From NCBI RefSeq assembly GCF_003984625.1, contig NZ_RWKH01000023.1, positions 1 to 64,000 on the forward strand: a stretch of DNA of 64,000 bases. The letters are read 5' to 3'. This document shows, piece after piece, positions 28,190 through 35,868 of the stretch. A program made the translations under genes and the position numbers. Every line of letters begins with the position of its first letter. Position 1 is the first letter of the stretch. The stretch comes from Variovorax sp. DXTD-1. GTDB lineage: Bacteria > Pseudomonadota > Gammaproteobacteria > Burkholderiales > Burkholderiaceae_C. The notes under the pieces are model-generated. The model was not told where the DNA came from. It made no database searches and worked only from the letters and a program-made list of their open reading frames with translations.

Positions 28190-29542
28190 CTACTTTGCCT
28201 GCAGCAACGCCCCCGCTTCGAGCAGCACCAGCTCGTTGTCGTCCGCCTTGTTCGGCTCGCGGCTGCTGGAGAACGGCAGGTTGTTGTCGTTGCCCACCAC
28301 GATGTGCGTGGCGTCGACCACATCGACGTTCTCGATGGTGAAGAACGGGAACTTGAGCACACCCTCGTTCAGCGGCTTGCGCGCGAGCCTGGCCGGGTCG
28401 GCGATGTTCAGCAGGTCGATGTAGCCGATCTTGCGCACCGCGCCGCCCACGTTGGCGTCGTTCAGCTCGACCTTGTAGACGCGCTTGAACTTGGCGATGT
28501 CGTGGAAGCAGTCGGTGCGCTTCTGGCCTTCGGGGCAGGCCTTGTCGTTGGTGCCTTCGCCGTTGTCGCGCTCGATGATGAGGCCCGTGGCGCCATCGAT
28601 CATGTTGAAGTCGCCGATGGCATGGCCGTTGGCTTCGAGCACGTAGTGCCAGTGGCGGCCGGTCCATTTTTCGGAGGCCACGTCGAACTCCAGCACGCGC
28701 AATGCTTCCTTGCCGTCCTGTTTCTCGTAGTCCTTGGCCTCCGCGTTCCACACCGGGCCTTCGAGCAGCGCATAGAGCTTGCTGCCGTCTTTCGACGCCG
28801 CCATGCCTTCGAAGCCCTTGGAGCGCTTGACCTGGAACTCGACCGCGCCACCTGGTGCACCCGGCGTCGTTACCGCGGGATGGTCCGGCGAACGAACGGC
28901 CTTGCCGCCCACCAGCGTGTCGAACACCGCGAGCACCTTGCCCTTCAGGCCGGCCTTGATCAGGAAGGGACCGAACTCATCGCCGATCCACATCGCGCCG
29001 CCGGCAAACTGCAGGCTCTCGGGGTCGAAGTCGGAACCCGTGAGGTAGCGCTGCTTCGTGCCTTCATGAACGATGCGGAAGGGCACTTTCTTGTCGGGGT
29101 CGTGCAGGAAGACGGTCTCGAGGCGGTTGAACTTGCCGCTCTTGAAGTCCACCTTGTAGTGGTTCAGGTAGAGCATGAAGTCCGGCGAATTGGCCTTGGC
29201 GCCCGCACCGTTGTCGGTAAGGACCCAGAACGAGCCATCGTCCATCTTCTTGATGCCCGAATGGCCCTGCAGCGGCTGGCCCTTGAAAGGCACCGAAACG
29301 CCCGTGCCGCGCCCGCCCGAGAGGCCTTCCACAGTGCCCGGCGCCTCCGCCCGCTTGCCCGTGGTGAACTTGCCGCTCACGTGCAGATCGGCCGGCGCGT
29401 CTTTGGGCGCCGCAACGAAGCTCTGCGCGGGCAGCACGGCATGGCCGGCGAGCGTGGCGGGAAAAGCGGTCTGTGCGGCGGCATGGCCGCAAGTAAATGC
29501 GGCGGCAAGGGCGATGAAGGAGAGAGAAGCGATGCGCGTCAT
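28190..29542 (-). CDS. Secreted esterase-like/phytase-like protein
   Basis: 450-residue exported protein with a signal peptide (IASLSFIALAAAFTCGHAAA). It belongs to the esterase-like activity of phytase family: a beta-propeller-type fold with EGLSGGRGTGV, MDDGSFWVLTDNGAGAKANS, EFGPFLIK and FEGMAASKDGSKLYALLEG motifs. The family name comes from weak esterase activity of a phytase-related protein; the true substrate is unknown. The ATG at 29542 fits the signal peptide better than a longer frame upstream. It is separated by 76 bases from the flavoprotein operon and might be its last gene. Confidence 0.85.
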   Translation of the reverse strand: MTRIASLSFIALAAAFTCGHAAAQTAFPATLAGHAVLPAQSFVAAPKDAPADLHVSGKFTTGKRAEAPGTVEGLSGGRGTGVSVPFKGQPLQGHSGIKKMDDGSFWVLTDNGAGAKANSPDFMLYLNHYKVDFKSGKFNRLETVFLHDPDKKVPFRIVHEGTKQRYLTGSDFDPESLQFAGGAMWIGDEFGPFLIKAGLKGKVLAVFDTLVGGKAVRSPDHPAVTTPGAPGGAVEFQVKRSKGFEGMAASKDGSKLYALLEGPVWNAEAKDYEKQDGKEALRVLEFDVASEKWTGRHWHYVLEANGHAIGDFNMIDGATGLIIERDNGEGTNDKACPEGQKRTDCFHDIAKFKRVYKVELNDANVGGAVRKIGYIDLLNIADPARLARKPLNEGVLKFPFFTIENVDVVDATHIVVGNDNNLPFSSSREPNKADDNELVLLEAGALLQAK

Positions 29543-29618
29543 GAGAGCAAGAAGAAAGGCTTCAGTCGAAACGCGAGACCATGCCGATTGCGCGTGACGC
29601 GGCCATGACATGCAGCGT

Positions 29619-29684
29619 TCAGAACTGGAGCGAAGGCTTGTTCATCATCAGCCGGGACACGGCCAGTGCGGCGAAGATCTTCAT
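29619..29684 (-). CDS. Tiny ORF coupled to the flavin amine oxidase gene
   Basis: 21-residue ORF (MKIFAALAVSRLMMNKPSLQF) that starts with ATGA overlapping the stop of the FAD oxidoreductase gene. It is hydrophobic at its N-terminus like a short membrane peptide. It could be a real leaderless small protein, or a remnant of a longer gene lost here, or chance. I could not match it to a family. Confidence 0.25.
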   Translation of the reverse strand: MKIFAALAVSRLMMNKPSLQF

Positions 29685-31291
29685 GCGGCGTCCATGCCCG
29701 CAACGTGCCCACGCGTGAAGGCTTCTTCAAAGATCGAGTAGCCCGACCAGTCCGCATGCGCGAACGAGAGGCGCCCGGCGGCAACGTCGCCGCGGTGCGC
29801 CGCACCGAGCCGTGCCAGCAGGCCCGGCGTTGGAATGGCCATGGCGTGGCCGTAGCGGGTGATCTCGACGTGCGTGGCCAGCTCCGGCAGGTCCGGGTGC
29901 GGCACCGAGAGCTCGGCGAGCAGATCGTCCCGCCATCCGGTCCAGGGGCGGTCCTGCAGCAGGCGGCGGCCGTCGGCCGTGTCGTAGCTGCTCGGGCCAA
30001 GCGGCCGGTACCAACTGATGACGGTGCTGCGCGGCGTGGGATCGAGCGTCTGGTGGCGCGCATCGACGTACCCCAGGCCGCGTGTGCCGTACACGACGTT
30101 GTCCCAGCTCGGCGCTGCGCCGGGACGGTCGGCAAGCGGGCCGCTCAGGTGCACGTTGGCGACCAGCCAGGGCGCATGGCGCGTGTGCGCGGCGGCATTG
30201 CGCAGTACCTCCGGTGCGTTCTCGACGATGCGGGCGGCGATGAACACCGGCAGCGCGACGATGCAGCGCTCGGCCTGCCAGCGCACCAGCGATTTTGTTT
30301 TCGCGTCCCATGCGTCGACCTCGACGCCGCCGCGCAGATCGGCGATGCGCGTGACGACCTGGCCCGTACGCAGCCGGTCGCCAAGTGGCTCGGCGAGCCG
30401 CTTCGTGAGCCAGCCGTTGCCCTCGGGCCAGGTGAGAACGCCGTCGCGTTCGGGGTTCGAATCGGCACCGGTGCCCGATGAACCCGGCGCGTGAAACCCG
30501 TGCCGGCTTGCGAAGTAGTGGATGCCGGCCCAGGCCGAAACGTGGGCGATGCCGGCGCCATAGTCGTCGCGGCAGCAGTAGTCGAGGTACCAGCGCAGTT
30601 GCGGATCGCTGAAGCCTTCGCTGTCGAGCCAGCGCTCGAACGGAACGGCGTCGAGCGCGAGCAGCTCGGGGGTTGCCGCCACCTTGAGCGTGGGAATGGC
30701 GAAATGCGCCGCGTGTTGCAGCGCATCGATCCGCTTTGCGAACTTGCGGTACTGCGCATGGGTGCTCTCGCCGACGTCGTTCACGGGCAGAAGGCCGTCC
30801 TGCCACTCGCCGCGAAAGAACAAACGCTCCTGCGGGCTATGGCAAAGGCTGCGCTCGTCGTATTCCCAGCGGCCGGCCACGCGGCGGCGCAGGCCGAGTT
30901 CCTCGAGCAGGTCTTGCACCTCGCGTGCGTTGTCGTCGGGCACCGGCAGGTAATGTGCGCCCAGCGGGCAGGCAATGCCGTTGACCATGCCGGAGCGGGA
31001 GTTGCCGCCGGCCGTGTCTTCGAGTTCGAGCAGGGCGAAGTCTTCGATGCCCGAAAGCCGCAAGGCTCGCGCCGCGGCAAGGCCTGCAACGCCGCCTCCG
31101 GCGATGACCACGCGCGTGCGCTTCACGGTTGCGGGGGCCTGGCTCTTGAGCGCGCCGTCGCGCATGGCGTGGCCTCGCGCCATGTCGATGCCGGTGAAGC
31201 CGCCTTCGATGATTGGCTGCGGCGCCTCGCAGCCCGCGAGGGCAAAGGCGCCCGCCGCACCCACTGCACCGAGAAAATCGCGCCGCTGCAT
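29681..31291 (-). CDS. Lipoprotein-type flavin amine oxidase-like oxidoreductase
   Basis: 536-residue FAD protein with an export signal that has a twin-arginine-like start (MQRRDFLGAVGAAGAFALAGC); the lipobox LAGC would lipidate Cys21 and place the enzyme at the membrane. After it comes a flavin-binding domain, VVIAGGGVAGLAAARAL at about 61-77 and LEDTAGGNSRSG, characteristic of amine oxidases. The C-terminus (IFEEAFTRGHVAGMDAA) contacts the flavin in this family. It is 7 bases downstream of the aminopropyltransferase gene, so a polyamine-type product of that enzyme is a likely substrate. Other amino oxidases cannot be ruled out. Confidence 0.82.
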   Translation of the reverse strand: MQRRDFLGAVGAAGAFALAGCEAPQPIIEGGFTGIDMARGHAMRDGALKSQAPATVKRTRVVIAGGGVAGLAAARALRLSGIEDFALLELEDTAGGNSRSGMVNGIACPLGAHYLPVPDDNAREVQDLLEELGLRRRVAGRWEYDERSLCHSPQERLFFRGEWQDGLLPVNDVGESTHAQYRKFAKRIDALQHAAHFAIPTLKVAATPELLALDAVPFERWLDSEGFSDPQLRWYLDYCCRDDYGAGIAHVSAWAGIHYFASRHGFHAPGSSGTGADSNPERDGVLTWPEGNGWLTKRLAEPLGDRLRTGQVVTRIADLRGGVEVDAWDAKTKSLVRWQAERCIVALPVFIAARIVENAPEVLRNAAAHTRHAPWLVANVHLSGPLADRPGAAPSWDNVVYGTRGLGYVDARHQTLDPTPRSTVISWYRPLGPSSYDTADGRRLLQDRPWTGWRDDLLAELSVPHPDLPELATHVEITRYGHAMAIPTPGLLARLGAAHRGDVAAGRLSFAHADWSGYSIFEEAFTRGHVAGMDAA

Positions 31292-31298
31292 GCCGGGG

Positions 31299-32858
31299 CT
31301 AGTGCGTCATAACCTTGCCCCACTCCTGTTCGTAAGTGGTGACGAGAGTCTGGTTCGACAGGCGGTTGACCTCGGCCGGCACACGCGCCATATCGAGCGG
31401 AAAGTCGAACATCAACGGCAATGTCGAAGGTGCCAGGAAACGCAGTCCGGAAGGCAGCGCATCCGGCATGCGGTACGGGCGGCGGCTGGCGATGATGTAG
31501 CCCCACTCGCCGAAGCTCGGCACGTGCGCGTGGTAGGGCGTGGCCTTCAGGCCGACCGATTCGATGGTGGTCGCGACGGTCCAGTAGCTCTTGCGCGCCA
31601 CCAGCGGCGAGGTGGTCTGGATCACCGCATAGCCGCTCGCGGAAAGACGCTTTTCGAGCAGCGAATAGAAGCTGTTGGTGTAGAGCTTGCCGATGGCGAA
31701 GTTGGTCGGGTCGGGAAAGTCCACCACGATGACGTCGAACATGTCTCCGGGTTGCTGCAGCCACTGGAAGGCGTCGGTGTTGACGACCTTCACCTTGGGG
31801 GACGACAGCGCATGGCCGTTGAGCGCAGCCAGCGTTTCATGTCCGGTAAAAAGCTGGGTCATGTTCGGATCGAGCTCCACCAGCGTGACCGATTCGACCG
31901 AGGGGTACTTGAGAATCTCGCGCACCGCCATGCCGTCGCCACCGCCGAGCACCGCCACTTTCTTCGGTGCGCCGTGCGCGGCCATTGCCGGGTGAACGAG
32001 TGCCTCGTGATAGCGGTATTCGTCGCGCTCGGCGAACTGCAGGTTGCCGTTCAGGAACAGCCGGTGCCCGAGCTGCCCGCGCGTGACCACGATCCGCTGG
32101 TAGGGCGAACTGGCGCTGAACACGATGTGGTCCTGGTAGAACTTGTCTTCGGCCAACGTGGTGATGTGGTCGGCCCACACAAAGGCGCCGAGCAGCGCCG
32201 CGAGCGAAAGAAAGCAAGCCAGCGCATGAGCACCCATGCGGCGCAGTTCATGGCGAAACAGCCACAGCGCCCACACGGCCACGGCCGCGTTCATGAAGCC
32301 GAACAGCAGACCGGTGCGGATCATGCCGAGCTGCGGCACCAGGATGAGCGGAAAAGCCACCGACACCGCCAGCGCCCCGAGGTAGTCGAAGGTGAGCACC
32401 TGCGACACGAGGTTCTTGAGCTGGATGTTGCGCTTGAGGATGCGCATCACGAGCGGTATCTCGAGCCCCACCAGCGTGCCCACCACCATCACGAGGCCGT
32501 AGAGCAGCAGGCGGAACGCGCCGGGCACATAGGCGTTGGCCAGGAAAAGAATGGCTGGCAGCGCACCGCCGATGAGCGCGACGAGCAACTCGATGCGAAG
32601 GAAATGCGCGGGCAGCTGCCGCTCGAAATAGCGCGAGAGCCACGAGCCGACGCCCATGGCGAACAGGTAGGTGCCGATGATGGTGCTGAACTGCAGCACC
32701 GAATCGCCGAGCAGGTAGGAGCTCAGCGCGGCCGCGGTCAGTTCATAGACCAGGCCGCAGGCGGCCACCACGAACACGCTGGCAAGCAGCGCAATTTCAA
32801 CGGGCTGCGGCCCCTTGGCCGGCGGCGCCGGACTGGCAGGAGCATCCACGGAAGCCAA
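31299..32858 (-). CDS. Membrane-embedded polyamine aminopropyltransferase (spermidine synthase-like, N-terminal TM domain)
   Basis: 519-residue fusion: about seven hydrophobic segments in residues 20-225, then a spermidine-synthase-type domain. The transferase part has YRYHEALVHPAM (substrate-binding YHE), LGGGDGMAVREILKY (decarboxylated-SAM binding), ELDPNM and VVDFPDPTN. Soluble SpeE ends near 290 residues; the extra N-terminal membrane domain puts this enzyme in the bilayer. The donor would be the product of SpeD (24732). It is 7 bases from the DUF350 gene and 7 from the flavoprotein gene, all on one strand. The acceptor is not known. Confidence 0.88.
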   Translation of the reverse strand: MASVDAPASPAPPAKGPQPVEIALLASVFVVAACGLVYELTAAALSSYLLGDSVLQFSTIIGTYLFAMGVGSWLSRYFERQLPAHFLRIELLVALIGGALPAILFLANAYVPGAFRLLLYGLVMVVGTLVGLEIPLVMRILKRNIQLKNLVSQVLTFDYLGALAVSVAFPLILVPQLGMIRTGLLFGFMNAAVAVWALWLFRHELRRMGAHALACFLSLAALLGAFVWADHITTLAEDKFYQDHIVFSASSPYQRIVVTRGQLGHRLFLNGNLQFAERDEYRYHEALVHPAMAAHGAPKKVAVLGGGDGMAVREILKYPSVESVTLVELDPNMTQLFTGHETLAALNGHALSSPKVKVVNTDAFQWLQQPGDMFDVIVVDFPDPTNFAIGKLYTNSFYSLLEKRLSASGYAVIQTTSPLVARKSYWTVATTIESVGLKATPYHAHVPSFGEWGYIIASRRPYRMPDALPSGLRFLAPSTLPLMFDFPLDMARVPAEVNRLSNQTLVTTYEQEWGKVMTH

Positions 32859-32865
32859 GCAGGCG

Positions 32866-33084
32866 CTAATGGATCGCCGCGGCCACGATGACGCAGATGC
32901 CCAGACTCATGGCCGCGACCACCAGCCCCAGCGCGACGTTCTGCTTCTCGACGATCTCGCCCCACAAATCGTAGGGGGTGAGCTTGTCGATGATCAGGAA
33001 GCAGAGCCAGAAGATCAGCACGCCAAGCAGCGCATACACGAGCGATCCGAGGACCACGCCCGGTTTCAGCCATTCAAATCCCAT
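32866..33084 (-). CDS. DUF350 family small membrane protein
   Basis: 72-residue protein with two transmembrane segments, VVLGSLVYALLGVLIFWLC (about 9-27) and ALGLVVAAMSLGICVIVAAA (about 51-70), joined by a short charged loop. This is the DUF350/UPF0719 family (related to YjfL), often encoded next to polyamine or glutathionylspermidine-type enzymes. It may form an oligomeric membrane module with the aminopropyltransferase. Function is unestablished. It lies 57 bases after the DUF4178 gene and 7 before the next. Confidence 0.87.
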   Translation of the reverse strand: MGFEWLKPGVVLGSLVYALLGVLIFWLCFLIIDKLTPYDLWGEIVEKQNVALGLVVAAMSLGICVIVAAAIH

Positions 33085-33141
33085 GGGGACCTCCAGTCGT
33101 AGTAGCAGTAGTGAGAGAAGACATCGCGCGAAACCCCGCCG

Positions 33142-34641
33142 TCATTTGTGGCCGCCGCCGCTCGAGTAGCCGCCGTACGAGCCGCCCGTGCTGCGCGAAC
33201 TCGAACAGTTTTGCACGCGCGGGTCGCAGCGCGACGAACAGGTGCTCAGGATGATGAGCACAACGATGACGATGATCACGATGAAGATGATGGTGCCGCA
33301 GCCCATGCCCGACGCAGCGCTGACGGGCAGTGCGTCGCCGCGCACGAACATGTCCTTCTTGTCGTCGAGCTTGAACGCGGCGGACACCGCGCCGCTGTCG
33401 AGCTTGCTGCCCGAAGACCAGGTCAGCTCGTTGGCCGAGCGCTCCATCGACAGCAGCGCATTGCCGCTGGCGAAGTCGCGGTTGAAGGTTTTCTGCCCGC
33501 GCTCCACCTGCCAGTAGAACTCGCCGGCCACATAGGTGGTCTCGGCGTTGTAGGCGTATTGCTGGGTGTAGCGCTTGCCAAGATAGCTGGCGCTGCTGCC
33601 GTTCTCGGCCATGACGGGCGCGCCGGTGGTCGGCTTGACCATGCTCCAGCCGTCTTCGGCGTCGACCAGGAAGCTGAAGCCGCGCTTCTTGTTGTACAGC
33701 AGGTACTCGCTCCAGCCGAAGTGCTCGTCGTCGCCGGGCTCGGTGCCCATGCGATGCTGGAAGCCCACCACCTGCCACTGCGCGCCCTGCAGCTGGCCCA
33801 CGCTGCCGATGGCGATGAGCGGCCGAACGGGTTCGTTCTGCTCCGCGTGCTTCAGCTCGCCGCCGATGCCTTGCGACAGGTCGATGATGCTGTTGCAAGA
33901 GCCGCAGGTAATGCTCTTGCTGTCGGCCAGGTTGACGGTAACGGGCGCGCCGCAATTGGGGCAGTTGAAGGCGCGGCCTTTTTCTTCCTTGGCGGATTCG
34001 TCGCGCAGGCCGGTGAGCTGCAGGTCTTCAAGCTGTACCGAGCGGCCCAGGTGCGCGCCGGGAGGCTGCGTGCTGTAGTCGAGGCTGAGCACCAGGCCGT
34101 TGCCGCTGCGCAGCTCGACCATGGGGAACGAGCGGCCCAGTTCCGGCAGATGCGAGAGCTCGCCCTGCGCGGAAAGCAGCGCCACCTGTTCGTTCGACGA
34201 CACGGTGTAGCTCTGGCCGTTGAAGGCGCTGGTGGCGCCCACGCGCAGGTCGGTCGGCGGCGGCGCGGCGCGCTGCAGTTCGAGCGGCAGCGCAAAGACA
34301 TAGGCACCGTTGTCCTCGCTCAGGATGCCGGCGCGGCCGTCTTCGAGCGCGGCGATCCATTCGGTCCAGCGACCGCCCGGATGGCTGTATTGCAGCCGCC
34401 CGACGATGGTGAACGGCTGGTCCTGGATGCGGCCCGCGGCAAGCAGCTGCAGCGGGCTGAAGTCGTCGAACAGCTCCGCCATCTTGCCGATGCGCGCGAG
34501 CGTGTCGCCCTGGCGCACGACGGTGCTCTGGCAATACGGGCACACCGCATGCGTCGATTGCGCGGAACGGAATTCGACCGGTGCGCCGCAGCCAGGGCAG
34601 GGCGCACGGTAGGCGCGCTGGGCGCCTGGTTGCTCAGCCAT
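33142..34641 (-). CDS. DUF4178 protein with two zinc ribbons and a C-terminal membrane anchor
   Basis: 499-residue protein with a duplicated structure. Each half begins with a zinc ribbon: CPGCGAPVEFRSAQ with CPYC at about 15-38, and CPNCGAPVTVNLADSK with CGSC at about 228-252. Beta-rich DUF4178 domains follow each, one at about 55-195 and one at about 280-420. One hydrophobic helix (GTIIFIVIIVIVVLIILS, about 447-464) anchors it, followed by a Cys/Ser/Gly-rich tail. DUF4178 proteins recur with SPFH, DUF350 and spermidine-synthase genes but no function is proven. It follows the SPFH gene by 9 bases. Confidence 0.87.
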   Translation of the reverse strand: MAEQPGAQRAYRAPCPGCGAPVEFRSAQSTHAVCPYCQSTVVRQGDTLARIGKMAELFDDFSPLQLLAAGRIQDQPFTIVGRLQYSHPGGRWTEWIAALEDGRAGILSEDNGAYVFALPLELQRAAPPPTDLRVGATSAFNGQSYTVSSNEQVALLSAQGELSHLPELGRSFPMVELRSGNGLVLSLDYSTQPPGAHLGRSVQLEDLQLTGLRDESAKEEKGRAFNCPNCGAPVTVNLADSKSITCGSCNSIIDLSQGIGGELKHAEQNEPVRPLIAIGSVGQLQGAQWQVVGFQHRMGTEPGDDEHFGWSEYLLYNKKRGFSFLVDAEDGWSMVKPTTGAPVMAENGSSASYLGKRYTQQYAYNAETTYVAGEFYWQVERGQKTFNRDFASGNALLSMERSANELTWSSGSKLDSGAVSAAFKLDDKKDMFVRGDALPVSAASGMGCGTIIFIVIIVIVVLIILSTCSSRCDPRVQNCSSSRSTGGSYGGYSSGGGHK

Positions 34642-34650
34642 TGCCGGTGC

Positions 34651-35700
34651 TTAGACCAGCTTCTTGAGCAGCTCCGCCTTCTTGGCGTCGAACTCTTCCT
34701 GCGTGAGGATGCCCTTGGTCTTGAGCTCGCCGAGCTTCTCGAGCGTGGTCATGACATCGTTCGGGCTCACCACGGCAACAGCGGGCTGCTGCTGGGTTGC
34801 CGCAGCCTGCGCCGCTGCGTTGGGGCTCAGGCCCTGCGCGAGGTTTTGCGCCAGCACCTGGCCGAGCGCCACGCCGGCACCCAGCCCCATGGCGTCGCCC
34901 GCAATGCCGCCGCCGTTGGCAGCGCCTTCGGCGAACTTGGGAATGGCTTGCGCCGTCTGGTACTGCATGAACTTGCCCATGTCGTTGCCGACCATGCCCA
35001 TGCCGATCTTCTGGTCGAGGATCTTCTGCAGCTCTTCGGGCAACGAGACGTTCTGGACCGTGATGTTCTCGAGCTTGATGCCGATCTTCTCGAACTCGGG
35101 CACCAGCTGCGCGGCCAGCGCCTGCGCAAACTGGATCTGGTTGGCCGCCAGGTCGAGAAAGGGCACGCCGCTGGAGGCAATGGCGTTGCTGATGTTCTGC
35201 AGCACCAGGCCGCGCAGCTGGCCGTCGAGATCGGCCACGCTGTAGATGTCGCGCGTGCCGGAAATCTCGGTGTGGAACAGCTTGGCATCGCCGATGCGGA
35301 ACGAGTAGTTGCCGAAGGCGCGCAGGCGCACGGCGCCGAAGTCCTTGTCGCGGATGGTGATGGGCTGCGGCGTGCCCCACTTCTGATCGACCTGCTGGCG
35401 CGTGCTGAAGAAATAGACGTCGCTCTTGAAGGGGGATTCGAAGAGCTTGTCCCAGTTCTTGAGGTACGTGAGCACGGGCAGCGTCTGCGTCGTGAGCTTG
35501 TACATGCCGGGGCCGAACACGTCGGCCACCTGGCCTTCGTTGACGAACACGGCCACCTGGGACTCGCGCACGGTGAGCGAGGCGCCGTTCTGGATTTCCA
35601 TCTCGGCCATGGGGAAGCGCCAGGCCAGCGTACCGTCTCCAGACTCGGTCCACTGGATGATGTCGATGAACTGTTTCTTGATGAAATCCATCAGGGCCAT
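34651..35700 (-). CDS. SPFH domain protein with C-terminal SHOCT domain
   Basis: 349-residue protein. The central SPFH (Band 7) domain spans about 20-235 (AEMEIQNGASLTVRESQVAV through LENITVQNVSLPEE), a membrane-scaffold fold shared by flotillins and stomatin; an Ala/Gln/Gly-rich linker follows, and the end is a SHOCT segment (LGELKTKGILTQEEFDAKKA). No transmembrane helix is obvious, so association with membranes would be peripheral. The ATG at 35700 is preceded by GAGGAG. It is the first gene of the operon and divergent from maeB. The likely role is to organise a membrane microdomain for the enzymes encoded downstream. Confidence 0.88.
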   Translation of the reverse strand: MALMDFIKKQFIDIIQWTESGDGTLAWRFPMAEMEIQNGASLTVRESQVAVFVNEGQVADVFGPGMYKLTTQTLPVLTYLKNWDKLFESPFKSDVYFFSTRQQVDQKWGTPQPITIRDKDFGAVRLRAFGNYSFRIGDAKLFHTEISGTRDIYSVADLDGQLRGLVLQNISNAIASSGVPFLDLAANQIQFAQALAAQLVPEFEKIGIKLENITVQNVSLPEELQKILDQKIGMGMVGNDMGKFMQYQTAQAIPKFAEGAANGGGIAGDAMGLGAGVALGQVLAQNLAQGLSPNAAAQAAATQQQPAVAVVSPNDVMTTLEKLGELKTKGILTQEEFDAKKAELLKKLV

Positions 35701-35868
35701 GGCCGCTCCTCGTCGAGTTTTTTTACAGACTGCGCATATTGCCACATCGCCTTGACAGGCCGGCGTGCTTTCGGCAAGGCCCATACCCCGCCATACCGGC
35801 CCATGGCGTCATGGGCCGAGGTCTACAATCGGCGCCCCCAGAAGAAGCGCCACCAGGAGCAACGGCCC

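Noticed and set aside
33148-35868. Very long N-terminal extension of maeB (about 900 residues)
   Set aside because: Runs antisense through DUF4178 and SPFH genes, and a proper ribosome site and ATG exist at 35869.
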